Source of the DNA: UBA6183 sp034676125
GTDB lineage: Bacteria; Bacteroidota; Bacteroidia; UKL13-3
NCBI GenBank assembly: GCA_034676125.1
Contig: JAUCCO010000002.1
Location: 23,090 to 87,089 of the forward strand
DNA length: 64,000 nucleotides
Reading direction: 5' to 3'
Translations under genes and position numbers: made by a program
Notes under the pieces: model-generated
Seen by the model: the letters and a program-made list of their open reading frames with translations, nothing else
What the model was told of the DNA's origin: nothing
The model's database searches: none
Part shown: positions 8,457 through 16,635 of the stretch, one piece after another
Layout of the letters: every line of letters starts with the position of its first letter
Position numbering within the stretch: position 1 is the first letter of the stretch

Positions 8457-10305
8457 CACCTCAAAACAACGCGTTTTACTGGTTATTTTCTTTTCGGTTG
8501 CAATAGTTTACATTTTACGTTTAGCTGTTATGCAATTGTTAGATGATAGCTACCTTCGCTCGGCACAAGAAAATGTGTTGCAGGAGCAAACCATATATCC
8601 TGCGCGGGGTTTAGTGTATGATCGTACAGGCGAATTGTTGGTATACAATGATGCTATTTATGATTTAATTGTAATTCCTGAGCAAACAAAAGGACTTGAT
8701 ACAAGCGAATTTTGTAGGGTTTTAGGAATTGAAAAAGAGGATTATATTCAACGTTTCGAAAAGATGAAACGCAGCAAAGGATATGCACCATACCGTCCTT
8801 CTGTTTTCGAAAAGCAATTAACCATTCCTATTTATGCCGCTTTTCAAGAAAAACTATTTGATTTTCCTGGCTTTTATGTTGAAGTAAGAACCGACCGTAA
8901 ATATCAACATAGCAATGCGGCCCACATTATGGGTTATATTGGTGAGGTTACCGATAGGGATATTGAAAATAGCAATGGCTATTATCGCATGGGCGATTTT
9001 AAAGGAATTAGTGGGGTTGAAAGAAGTTACGAGGAAGTGTTGCGTGGCCGCAAAGGTGTGCGGTATGTTTTGGTTGATAGTAAAAATCGTACACAAGGCC
9101 GATATAAAGATGGAATGTTTGATACAGCTGCTTTAGCTGGGCAAAACATAACTTTAAGCATTGATCAAAAGTTACAAGAATTAGGCGAACAATTATTAAC
9201 CAATAAAATTGGTAGTGTGGTAGCAATTGAACCTGCAACTGGCGAAATTTTATCTTTGATAAGTATGCCTACTTACGACCCCAATTTATTTGTTGGCAGG
9301 CAGCGTGGTAACAACTACATGAAGTTATTAAAAGATCCTGCAAAACCATTATTTAATCGTCCGCTTGCTGCTCCTTATCCACCAGGTTCTATTTTTAAAG
9401 TATTAATGAGTTTGGTAGGACAACAAGAAGGTGTGCTAACACAAAATACATTATATAGCTGTAATGGTGGTTACCGCATGGGTGGTTTAAAAGTTGGATG
9501 CCATCCACACAGTTCACCATTAAATTTACAAGGTGCAGTAGCCGTTTCATGCAACGCTTATTTCTGTCATGTATACCGCAGTTTAATTGATAACTTAATG
9601 TATCCAAACTCTGAAACAGCATATAAAAAGTGGTACGACCACATGAGTAGTTTTGGTATTGGCCACAAGTTAGGCGTTGATTTGTATGGAGAGGGACAAG
9701 GATTTTTACCACCAACTACCTATTACGATAAAATTTATGGCAGATATAGATGGAAATCATCAACAACAATATCCTTAGCTATTGGACAAGGCGAGTTAGG
9801 TATTACGCCACTGCAAATGGCAAATGCCACGGCAATTGTTGCTAACCGTGGGTATTATGTTACACCACATGTAGTAAAACAAATTGATGGCAAACCTAAC
9901 GCTAATCCTGAGTATAATAAAAAACATTGGGCCAGTGTTGATACGCCATATTATGGTGTGGTAGTTAATGGAATGTATGATGTAATTGAACGCGGTACTG
10001 GTAGAATAGCCAAAATTCCAGGTATAGAAATGTGTGGTAAAACAGGTACTGCACAAAATCCACATGGTAAAGATCACTCGGTATTTTTTGCTTTTGCACC
10101 AAAAGATAATCCTAAAATTGCAATTGCTGTATTTGTTGAAAATGCAGGATTTGGAGCAACCTGGGCAGCGCCAATTGCAAGTTTAATGATTGAGCAATAT
10201 TTAACAGGAAAGCATGATACACGTAAGTATTTATTAGAACGAATGCTTAAAGGAAATTTAGTACATAAAAATGATACAGCAGCAGCAACAACCAAAACCC
10301 GCTAG
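8449..10305 (+). CDS. mrdA: Penicillin-binding protein 2 (elongation transpeptidase)
   Basis: 618 residues: one N-terminal membrane helix (about 7-27), a pedestal/dimerisation domain (YPARGLVYDRTGELLVYN onward) and a C-terminal transpeptidase domain. The active-site motifs are all present: SxxK at Ser314 (PPGSIFKVL), SxN at 367-369 (SCN) and KTG at 531-533 (GKTGTAQNP). It crosslinks new peptidoglycan for sidewall growth together with RodA. The final 35 nt overlap the rodA start in another frame across a CAG/CAA-rich run. Confidence 0.97.
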   Translation: MDSTSKQRVLLVIFFSVAIVYILRLAVMQLLDDSYLRSAQENVLQEQTIYPARGLVYDRTGELLVYNDAIYDLIVIPEQTKGLDTSEFCRVLGIEKEDYIQRFEKMKRSKGYAPYRPSVFEKQLTIPIYAAFQEKLFDFPGFYVEVRTDRKYQHSNAAHIMGYIGEVTDRDIENSNGYYRMGDFKGISGVERSYEEVLRGRKGVRYVLVDSKNRTQGRYKDGMFDTAALAGQNITLSIDQKLQELGEQLLTNKIGSVVAIEPATGEILSLISMPTYDPNLFVGRQRGNNYMKLLKDPAKPLFNRPLAAPYPPGSIFKVLMSLVGQQEGVLTQNTLYSCNGGYRMGGLKVGCHPHSSPLNLQGAVAVSCNAYFCHVYRSLIDNLMYPNSETAYKKWYDHMSSFGIGHKLGVDLYGEGQGFLPPTTYYDKIYGRYRWKSSTTISLAIGQGELGITPLQMANATAIVANRGYYVTPHVVKQIDGKPNANPEYNKKHWASVDTPYYGVVVNGMYDVIERGTGRIAKIPGIEMCGKTGTAQNPHGKDHSVFFAFAPKDNPKIAIAVFVENAGFGATWAAPIASLMIEQYLTGKHDTRKYLLERMLKGNLVHKNDTAAATTKTR

Positions 10306-11551
10306 CATTGATTGGCTTACACTAGTACTGTATTTTGTATTTGTGATTGGTGGATTATTGTGCATTTATGCTTCGGTATACCGAGAAGAATATCCTATGA
10401 TTTATGATACCAATATGAATTATGGTAAGCAGTTAATCTGGATTGGCTTATCGGTGTTTATTGGTATATTAATTTTGTTTGTAGACGAGAAGTTTTTTTA
10501 TGCTTTTGCCTATCCAATTTATGGTATATCTATATTTTTATTAATTGCCGTGTTGATTATAGGTACTACAGTTAAAGGCTCTAGTTCGTGGATTGAGATT
10601 GCAGGATTTAGGATGCAACCAGCCGAGTTTGCCAAGTTTGGAACAGCATTGGCTTTGGCTAAGTTTTTAAGCGGATTTAATGTTAAATTTAGTGACAAAA
10701 AAACGCAGCTCATTGCAGGTTTTATTAGCTTTTTGCCTTTGATTATTATTCTTTTCCAGAACGAAACAGGAAGTGCATTGGTGTTTGGTTCGTTTGTTTT
10801 TGTATTGTACCGCGAAGGTTTATCTGGTTGGTTATTGTTTTTAGGATTTGTAGTTATATTATTAAGTGTGTTAGCATTGGTTATGCATGCACTTTATTTA
10901 AGTATTGCCATAGCAATTATTGCAGCTTTATTTACTTTAGTAATTAGGCGTACCAAACAAAATATATTAGTTGTTATTGGGGTAGCAATTGCTATGATGG
11001 CCTATGTAAGTAGTGTTGATTATGTGTTTGAAAATGTACTTCAAGCGCATCAAAAATCGCGTATAAATGTTTTATTGGGAAAAGAAGTTGATTTAAAAGG
11101 TGCTGGCTATAATGTAATGCAAAGTAAAATTGCAATTGGCAGTGGTGGCTTATTTGGAAAAGGTTATTTAGAAGGGACACAAAACAAATTTAGGTTTGTA
11201 CCCGAGCAAAGCACCGACTTTATTTTTTGTACCATTGGTGAAGAGTTTGGCTTTGTAGGTTCGTTAGTTTTTGTTGTATTATACATGCTGTTTTTATGGC
11301 GCATTGTGCACTTAGCAGAAAGGCAGCGGTATAAGTTTAACCGCATTTATGGTTATAGTGTTGCCTCCATTTTGTTCTTCCACTTTTTAATTAATATTGG
11401 TATGACCTTGGGGTTAATGCCCATTATTGGTATTCCTTTACCATTTTTTAGTTATGGTGGTTCATCACTTTTAAGTTTTACTATTTTGTTGTTTATTTTT
11501 ATTAGGCTTGATGCAAATAAAGTAAACGAATTACGTGGTGCTTTCGATTAA
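10271..11551 (+). CDS. rodA: Rod-shape determining glycosyltransferase RodA
   Basis: A 426-residue SEDS-family membrane protein with about ten helices, which polymerises lipid II during elongation in complex with PBP2. Family marks are SSSWIEIAGFRMQPAEFAKFG (short first periplasmic and catalytic region) and, near the end, GEEFGFVGS and IIGIPLPFFSYGGSSLL. The start ATG 10271 gives MIQQQQQPKPASIDWLT and lies 35 nt inside mrdA; no later ATG retains the first helix, so the overlap looks real. It is the last gene of the mre operon and converges with the next gene 2 nt away, with no hairpin visible between them. Confidence 0.96.
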   Translation: MIQQQQQPKPASIDWLTLVLYFVFVIGGLLCIYASVYREEYPMIYDTNMNYGKQLIWIGLSVFIGILILFVDEKFFYAFAYPIYGISIFLLIAVLIIGTTVKGSSSWIEIAGFRMQPAEFAKFGTALALAKFLSGFNVKFSDKKTQLIAGFISFLPLIIILFQNETGSALVFGSFVFVLYREGLSGWLLFLGFVVILLSVLALVMHALYLSIAIAIIAALFTLVIRRTKQNILVVIGVAIAMMAYVSSVDYVFENVLQAHQKSRINVLLGKEVDLKGAGYNVMQSKIAIGSGGLFGKGYLEGTQNKFRFVPEQSTDFIFCTIGEEFGFVGSLVFVVLYMLFLWRIVHLAERQRYKFNRIYGYSVASILFFHFLINIGMTLGLMPIIGIPLPFFSYGGSSLLSFTILLFIFIRLDANKVNELRGAFD

Positions 11552-11553
11552 CT

Positions 11554-12558
11554 TTAATTAACAGGGAAAATAATTTCCGTTAACCATTTTGATGTGTCTA
11601 GTTCTAACATAGGATCAGTAACATAAACCTCGCGAGGTGGTGCTGATAAAGTTCGTCCTTTTTGTATTAGATAGCTGTCCATATTATCGTAAACTAATTT
11701 GGTGTTGTTGTATGCACCGTAATAACTCACCACAAAAGCCTCTCCCGCATTTAATTTACCCAACTTAATCCCTTTTTCTAGTATTGGCGGTTCACCAATA
11801 AAACTCATGCCAGTAATAAAATGGCTATCGCTATACCATGCTGTAAAGGGTGGGGTTGATGATGTAATATTATTTGATTTTAAATAAGTATCTAACTTCA
11901 ATAAGTTTTCTCCAATTTTTAATCCAATTTCTTCTGATGGAGTGTGCTTGTTTATAATGTATAAGTAGTTTTCTTCAGGCATGTTTTTTAAGTTTACATC
12001 AAACCCAACAATGCTTTCATTTATGGGTTGAGCTTCGCAAAGCTGCTTAATTTTAAGCAATCCCTTTTCGCAATCAGCACCAATCATATCATCCATAAAT
12101 AGGCCAAACCACCTGCCAATTAAGTTGTAGCCAAAATTTATTTCTAATTGCCACGCTAACTTGGTTGAATTATTTTCTTCATTAAATATGAACTTAGTAA
12201 CCGATGGTTCTTGATTATTAAATTCGAGTTTCAGGGCAATTAATTCGTAAGGTTTAGATGAAATTATGGTTAATTTTCCTTTGTCTATTTTAGCATTACT
12301 ACTAATCCAACTAATCCATGCATTTTCGCCCACCAATGTGTCGCTGTACTTGTATTGTGCAGTGGAATCCATATCATCCCAAGGGCTCCAACTATTAAAC
12401 GCATCAAGGTTATTAATTAATTTAAACGGAACCTCAGCTTCAGTATTTACGGTTATACTTCTTTCAACCCTAACCTTGTTGGGCAAAAACAAACTTACTA
12501 TCAGCAATAGTATTAGTAGTGATAAGATTCCTAATGCAATGTATTTAAGTATTTTCAT
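11554..12558 (-). CDS. SRPBCC (START-like) plus GyrI-like ligand-binding protein, membrane-anchored
   Basis: 334 residues: an N-terminal helix (MKILKYIALGILSLLILLLIVSLFLP) followed by RVERSITVNTEAEVPFKLI and a SWSPWDDMD segment typical of polyketide-cyclase/SRPBCC folds (about 28-165), then a GyrI-like effector-binding domain (about 178-333, with SEEIGLKIGENLLKLDTYL and AGEAFVVSYYGAYN). The pairing is common among bacteroidete conserved hypotheticals and suggests small-molecule binding at the membrane, but no ligand is known. A TTG nine codons upstream is possible; ATG 12558 starts directly at the hydrophobic anchor and is preferred. Confidence 0.8.
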   Translation of the reverse strand: MKILKYIALGILSLLILLLIVSLFLPNKVRVERSITVNTEAEVPFKLINNLDAFNSWSPWDDMDSTAQYKYSDTLVGENAWISWISSNAKIDKGKLTIISSKPYELIALKLEFNNQEPSVTKFIFNEENNSTKLAWQLEINFGYNLIGRWFGLFMDDMIGADCEKGLLKIKQLCEAQPINESIVGFDVNLKNMPEENYLYIINKHTPSEEIGLKIGENLLKLDTYLKSNNITSSTPPFTAWYSDSHFITGMSFIGEPPILEKGIKLGKLNAGEAFVVSYYGAYNNTKLVYDNMDSYLIQKGRTLSAPPREVYVTDPMLELDTSKWLTEIIFPVN

Positions 12559-12692
12559 TGTTTGAGTATTAAAACGGGAACACAAATTAAGTATTTTAAA
12601 CGCTATTATAGGTAATGCTTCTATTTAAACACAATTGGTTTAGCATAAATTACTTCTGTGTGTAATAATCAAGTATAATTATGCACTAAGTT

Positions 12693-12721
12693 TTGTTGCT
12701 CGTTTTAACAATCTATCTTTG
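12693..12721 (+). promoter_or_regulatory. Promoter TTG-N18-TATCTTTG for the lytic transglycosylase
   Basis: TTG at 12693-12695, an 18-nt spacer and TATCTTTG at 12714-12721 match the bacteroidete sigma-70 consensus closely. The box ends 4 nt before ATG 12726, which rules out the upstream TTG start and predicts a leaderless mRNA. Confidence 0.75.
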
Positions 12722-12725
12722 TATC

Positions 12726-13709
12726 ATGTTAAGTACAAAAGTGAAGTATTTTTTTGTTATTGTTTTTATAACTGGCTTGTCTGGTTTTTTTATTCATGCT
12801 ACTTTAACTGATGATGACAAAATTCAAAAAGAGTTTGAAACCTATTACAAGATATACTCTTTGGCCACGCCTGATAAACTTATGTTTGCAAACGAAGAAG
12901 TTCCTGTTACAGATTTTGATGTACAAGAGCGTTACGACCGCGAAATATTAACAAACGTGTATTGGCAATCGCAAACTTTGTTGATGATAAAACGTGCGCA
13001 TAAATTTTTTCCGATAGTTGAAACTATTTTGCGTAAAAATCAAATTCCAGACGACATGAAATATGTTGTTTTAGCCGAAAGCGGACTACAAAATTTAGTT
13101 TCTCCTGCAAACGCATCAGGTTATTGGCAATTTTTAGAAGGTACTGCAAAAGGATATGGACTAGAAGTAAATGCAGATGTTGATGAACGTTATAATATCG
13201 AAAAATCTACAGAGGCTGCTTGTAAGTATTTTACCGAAGCCTATAAAGTATTTAACAGTTGGGCACTTGTAGCTGCATCATACAATATGGGTATTGATGG
13301 TGTACGTAGGCAGTTGCAACAACAAGGTGTAAGTAACTATTACGATTTGTTTTTAAATACAGAAACATCTAGATATGTGTTTAGAATTTTAGCCATCAAA
13401 CAAATAGTAGAAAAACCACAAAGTTATGGCTTCAATGTTACTGCAAATCATAAGTATACTTTAGCTAAAACTATAAAAGTTAGGGTTAACCGCAGCATTC
13501 CAGATTTAATAAAATATGGTTTAGATAATGCAACTACTTATAAAGATATTAAAGTACTAAATCCGTGGTTACGCACCAGAAAATTAACTGTTGATGGTGG
13601 TAAAATTTACTATATAGAATTGCCTAAAGATAAAGTTAAATCAAATAGTTGGTACCAAAAAGTAAGTAATGATACTATTGATATTGAACAAACTAATTTG
13701 TTGAACTAA
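12726..13709 (+). CDS. Lytic murein transglycosylase (SLT/MltD-like)
   Basis: 327 residues: an N-terminal signal or anchor (KYFFVIVFITGLSGFFIHAT), then an SLT goose-lysozyme-like domain (about 95-230). The catalytic Glu lies in VVLAESGLQN, followed by ANASGYWQFLEGTAKGYGL and AAASYNMGIDGVRRQL-type motifs (here LVAASYNMGIDG). These enzymes cleave MurNAc-GlcNAc bonds to form 1,6-anhydro ends in the periplasm. No C-terminal LysM module is recognisable; about 60 C-terminal residues may be a remnant. The start is fixed by the promoter immediately upstream. It converges with nadD after 10 nt. Confidence 0.9.
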   Translation: MLSTKVKYFFVIVFITGLSGFFIHATLTDDDKIQKEFETYYKIYSLATPDKLMFANEEVPVTDFDVQERYDREILTNVYWQSQTLLMIKRAHKFFPIVETILRKNQIPDDMKYVVLAESGLQNLVSPANASGYWQFLEGTAKGYGLEVNADVDERYNIEKSTEAACKYFTEAYKVFNSWALVAASYNMGIDGVRRQLQQQGVSNYYDLFLNTETSRYVFRILAIKQIVEKPQSYGFNVTANHKYTLAKTIKVRVNRSIPDLIKYGLDNATTYKDIKVLNPWLRTRKLTVDGGKIYYIELPKDKVKSNSWYQKVSNDTIDIEQTNLLN

Positions 13710-13719
13710 CACCGTATTT

Positions 13720-14301
13720 TTAAGCTTTTTTGTATAAGCCATTTGTAATAATATACTCGGCAACTTTATCAGGTACTAAATATTTTATCGACTTATTTGC
13801 TTGCAACATTTCTCTAATATAAGTTGATGAAATATTAAGCAACGGAACTTCAAATATTTTTATTTTATCATTATTAGCCAGCAATGGATTTTCATGAAAA
13901 CCAACTCTTCGGTATACAAATATCTCGTGGTTGTTGATGATGGTTTGGTAATCTTTCCATAAATGAAATGATTGCAAATTATCGCCACCAATAATGGGTA
14001 CAAAAGTGTAGTTTGGATGGGCCTTTTGCAGTTCAGCTAAAGTATTTACAGTGTAAGAAGGTCGAGGTAAGTTAAACTCAAAATCGCTTGCTTTAAAACG
14101 TTCGTCACCATTTATAGCTAATTTTAGCATCTCAAGTCTTATCGTTTCGTTTAATAAAGTTCCGTTTGCTTTAAATGGATTTTGAGGAGAAACAATAAAC
14201 CAAATTTGATCAAGCTGGGTGAACTGTACAAAGTAATTTGCAATTAACAAATGCCCGGTATGAACAGGGTTAAATGAGCCAAAAAATAAACCAATTTTCA
14301 T
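13720..14301 (-). CDS. nadD: Nicotinate-nucleotide adenylyltransferase
   Basis: 193 residues, a nucleotidyltransferase of NAD synthesis that makes deamido-NAD from nicotinate mononucleotide and ATP. The nucleotide-binding motif is GLFFGSFNPVHTGHLLIANY (residues 4-23), with FIVSPQNPFK following, and the C-terminal signature is ISSTYIREML. It starts 6 nt after gmk ends and completes the yicC-gmk-nadD operon. Confidence 0.96.
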   Translation of the reverse strand: MKIGLFFGSFNPVHTGHLLIANYFVQFTQLDQIWFIVSPQNPFKANGTLLNETIRLEMLKLAINGDERFKASDFEFNLPRPSYTVNTLAELQKAHPNYTFVPIIGGDNLQSFHLWKDYQTIINNHEIFVYRRVGFHENPLLANNDKIKIFEVPLLNISSTYIREMLQANKSIKYLVPDKVAEYIITNGLYKKA

Positions 14302-14307
14302 GATGTA

Positions 14308-14916
14308 TTATTTGGTTAAAAATTTATTTATTAAATCCTCCGCAACGATAAGTGCATCCGAAAGATTTTCATTTATTAATACATATTCAAACCTGTTTTC
14401 GTATTGTAATTCTTCAACAGCTTTATCAATTCTTATACGCAAAGTTTCTTCTGTTTCTGTTGATCTAAACCTTAGCCTTTCTTCTAGCGTTTTTATACTT
14501 GGTGGCTTAACAAATACAGCCAATGCATTTTCGCCAAAATGTTTTTTTATGTTTAGTCCGCCTTCTACATCTACATCAAAAATAACCGCTTTGCCGTGCT
14601 CCCAAATCCTATCAACTTCTGATTTTAAAGTGCCATAAAAGTTTCCACCATACACTTCTTCATGCTCTAAAAATTCATTGTTGTCTATTCTAGTTTTAAA
14701 CTCCTCGTGCGATAAAAAATAATAATCTTTTCCATCAATTTCATTCGATCGTTTGTCACGTGTGCAAGCACTTACCGAAAATGCTAAACGGTCATCTATA
14801 GAAAGTAAGTGTTTTACAATGGTAGTTTTACCAGAGCCCGAAGGAGCACAAAAAATAATTACTTTCTTAAAATTGGTACTAGTTTTTTTGTCAAATAAAG
14901 TATCTTTAATACTCAT
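14308..14916 (-). CDS. gmk: Guanylate kinase
   Basis: 202 residues. It phosphorylates GMP to GDP. The P-loop is APSGSGKTTIV (about 25-35), followed by SACTRDKRSNEIDGKDYYF and the GMP-binding EHEEVYGGNFYGT. ATG 14916 is preferred over the adjacent TTG codon. An N-terminal extension of about 18 residues precedes the P-loop strand. It sits between yicC and nadD. Confidence 0.97.
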   Translation of the reverse strand: MSIKDTLFDKKTSTNFKKVIIFCAPSGSGKTTIVKHLLSIDDRLAFSVSACTRDKRSNEIDGKDYYFLSHEEFKTRIDNNEFLEHEEVYGGNFYGTLKSEVDRIWEHGKAVIFDVDVEGGLNIKKHFGENALAVFVKPPSIKTLEERLRFRSTETEETLRIRIDKAVEELQYENRFEYVLINENLSDALIVAEDLINKFLTK

Positions 14917-14961
14917 CAAATTTATTTAAAAATGAAATTGTTAATTGTTTAATAACGTAGC

Positions 14962-15831
14962 TTAAATAATATTATTTATTTGCTCTTTAATTTTCTCTAA
15001 TTCATCTTTCATTTCAACCACACGTTGTTGAATTTTAAAATGATTAGCCTTACTGCCAATGGTATTAATTTCTCTTCCCATTTCTTGTGCAATAAACCCT
15101 AGTTTTTTACCAGCCGATTTTGTTTGCATTGTTTCTAAAAAGTAGCTACAATGCTGAATTAGCCTGGTTTTTTCTTCACTTATGTCAAGTTTTTCTATGT
15201 AATAAATCAACTCTTGTTCAAACCTATTTTTGTCCCAGTTTTCTTCTTTTAGTTGAGCCAATTCACCTTCAATTCGGCCTCTAATTGTTTGCATTCTTTC
15301 CGCTTCTAAAGCTTCTACTTCGCTAACAAGATGCATAATTGCTTGGGTCATTCGGCTTAATTCATGGGCCAACATATCACCTTCTTTTTGCCTAAATTTT
15401 TCAAACTCTGTAAATGCTAAATTAACAGCATGCATTAAAGTTTTTAAATCTTCTTCGTTGTTTTCATCCTCTATTGGCTGAAACAAATTTGGCATTTGCA
15501 AGAGTGTAGATGATAACAAATCTGGATTTAAACCTGCACTGTTACAAACCTGTGTTAATTCACCTAAGTAATAAGCTGCCACATCTTTATTAATAGGCAT
15601 TACTTTATCTTCAGCACGTTTAAATTGAACGTTTAAATTTATCTGAGCACTTCCGCGTTCAACCAATTTAGTAAGTTCTTTACGCACCTCGTGATCTTTA
15701 CTTTGCCAAACTTTTGGCATACGTAAGTTTATTTCTAAAAATTTATTATTTAGCGATTTAATTTCGGCCTTTATGGTAAAACGTTCTGTGTCTACCTCAG
15801 CCTGACCGTAGCCGGTCATTGATCTTAGCAT
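14962..15831 (-). CDS. yicC: YicC/YloC family endoribonuclease
   Basis: 289 residues beginning MLRSMTGYGQAE, the hallmark of the YicC family, and ending in the DUF1732 region (IGSKANHFKIQQRVVEMKDE). E. coli YicC and B. subtilis YloC are RNases linked to RNA turnover. A frame continues 15 codons upstream, but a TTG-N19-TACTTTTG promoter overlaps that extension, so ATG 15831 is the start with a leader of about 10 nt. First gene of the yicC-gmk-nadD operon. Confidence 0.93.
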   Translation of the reverse strand: MLRSMTGYGQAEVDTERFTIKAEIKSLNNKFLEINLRMPKVWQSKDHEVRKELTKLVERGSAQINLNVQFKRAEDKVMPINKDVAAYYLGELTQVCNSAGLNPDLLSSTLLQMPNLFQPIEDENNEEDLKTLMHAVNLAFTEFEKFRQKEGDMLAHELSRMTQAIMHLVSEVEALEAERMQTIRGRIEGELAQLKEENWDKNRFEQELIYYIEKLDISEEKTRLIQHCSYFLETMQTKSAGKKLGFIAQEMGREINTIGSKANHFKIQQRVVEMKDELEKIKEQINNII

Positions 15832-15846
15832 AATTTTATCTTTGCA

Positions 15847-15877
15847 CAAAAGTAACATAAACACAGTAAACCACAAA
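15847..15877 (-). promoter_or_regulatory. Promoter TTTG-N19-TACTTTTG for yicC-gmk-nadD
   Basis: On the minus strand: TTTG at 15877-15874, 19 nt, then TACTTTTG at 15854-15847. Both elements and the spacing match the bacteroidete consensus. It fixes the yicC start at 15831. Confidence 0.8.
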
Positions 15878-15955
15878 GCTCGAATGTGTGCTACTAATTA
15901 TTGCAATTTTCTCTTATGTTTTCTCCAATTTTGGGGTTGATATAATTATAAAAAT

Positions 15956-15987
15956 TAAGGCCAATTGATTTTACTCAATTGGCCTTA
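15956..15987 (-). terminator. Rho-independent terminator of the 34-residue gene
   Basis: A perfect 12-bp inverted repeat TAAGGCCAATTG / CAATTGGCCTTA with an 8-nt loop. On the minus strand it is followed by a T-rich run (AATTTTTATAATTA). It lies just past the stop of the small gene at 15994 and insulates yicC from it. Confidence 0.85.
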
Positions 15988-15993
15988 GTGATA

Positions 15994-16098
15994 TTATTTT
16001 GTGAAATAGTTTGCAATTAAACCAATGATGATTATTGCTGCAAAAACGAGTCCTACAATTAGGTTACCACGGTCTTGTGATTTATCTTGATTACTCAT
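15994..16098 (-). CDS. 34-residue single-pass membrane protein
   Basis: An isolated small gene: MSNQDKSQDRGNLIVG, then a hydrophobic helix (LVFAAIIIIGLIANYF) and TK at the end. The polar, charged N-terminus followed by one helix resembles small bacterial membrane peptides. A perfect terminator 7 nt downstream and an otherwise gene-free flank support it as a real transcription unit. I do not recognise a family, and no clear TAnnTTTG box is visible upstream. Confidence 0.65.
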   Translation of the reverse strand: MSNQDKSQDRGNLIVGLVFAAIIIIGLIANYFTK

Positions 16099-16145
16099 AA
16101 AATTAAAGAATTATAAATTGAACTTATACCGAAAGCACATTCAAT

Positions 16146-16180
16146 ATAGTTCAATTTCGGCTCTGGCATAATTGAACTAT
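16146..16180. repeat. 11-bp inverted repeat ATAGTTCAATT / AATTGAACTAT
   Basis: Perfect arms 16146-16156 and 16170-16180 with a 13-nt spacer, 48 bp upstream of the 34-residue gene. It could be an operator or a hairpin. No T-tract of useful length follows on either strand. Confidence 0.5.
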
Positions 16181-16199
16181 TTTGCTGTAGCATCGGCAT

Positions 16200-16252
16200 T
16201 ACCATTGTATAATTATTTTTTAGTTTGTACTAAAAAATAATTGCAATTGGTA
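16200..16252. repeat. Long AT-rich hairpin, 14-bp perfect core
   Basis: Arms 16211-16224 and 16229-16242 are perfect complements around the loop TTGT. Outer arms TACCA (16200-16204) and TGGTA (16248-16252) extend it with an imperfect middle. It lies downstream of the rocD-hutH transcription unit. It may stop or stabilise that transcript, although a T-tract is missing. Confidence 0.5.
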
Positions 16253-16293
16253 TTACATTACTTTTGGTTGTAGCTAGTGGTGTAAGTCTTGTC

Positions 16294-16629
16294 TTATATT
16301 CTTAGCACGTTATTTAATAAATATAACGCTGAGTATATCTGCATCTCACTCGTTAAAAACAAACGAACAAGACACTTATATTTTGTTGCCGAAAAGTAAG
16401 TTGTATTTAGTTTGTAACTAGGAGTGATGCTGTTTTTAATACTAGTTATACTGGTATTAGTTAAACCAGTATCAAACCTTAAAGCACTATTAAATGTGGT
16501 TTCTACTTTGGCTGAATATTTAAGTTCACTCGCACCATTAATTTGATTGCACGCAATGGTTGTATTGGTATTTAATATACCAATTAACTGTGCAATAAAT
16601 ACAATCAATATGTGCTTAACCACTTTCAA
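16294..16629 (-). CDS. Hypothetical secreted protein
   Basis: A 111-residue frame with a signal-like N-terminus (KHILIVFIAQLIGILNTNT, possible cleavage near IAC) and a polar, Thr/Ser/Asn-rich remainder. It begins 6 nt after hutH ends on the same strand, so it would be the third gene of rocD-hutH. I recognise no family. The C-terminal third (KYKCLVRLFLTSEMQIYS) looks less protein-like, so truncation or a spurious frame is possible. Confidence 0.4.
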   Translation of the reverse strand: MKVVKHILIVFIAQLIGILNTNTTIACNQINGASELKYSAKVETTFNSALRFDTGLTNTSITSIKNSITPSYKLNTTYFSATKYKCLVRLFLTSEMQIYSALYLLNNVLRI

Positions 16630-16635
16630 TACTCT

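Noticed and set aside
14917..14924. TAAATTTG box directly before gmk
   Set aside because: It abuts the ATG with no gap, so transcription would start inside the gene; gmk is better explained by the yicC promoter.
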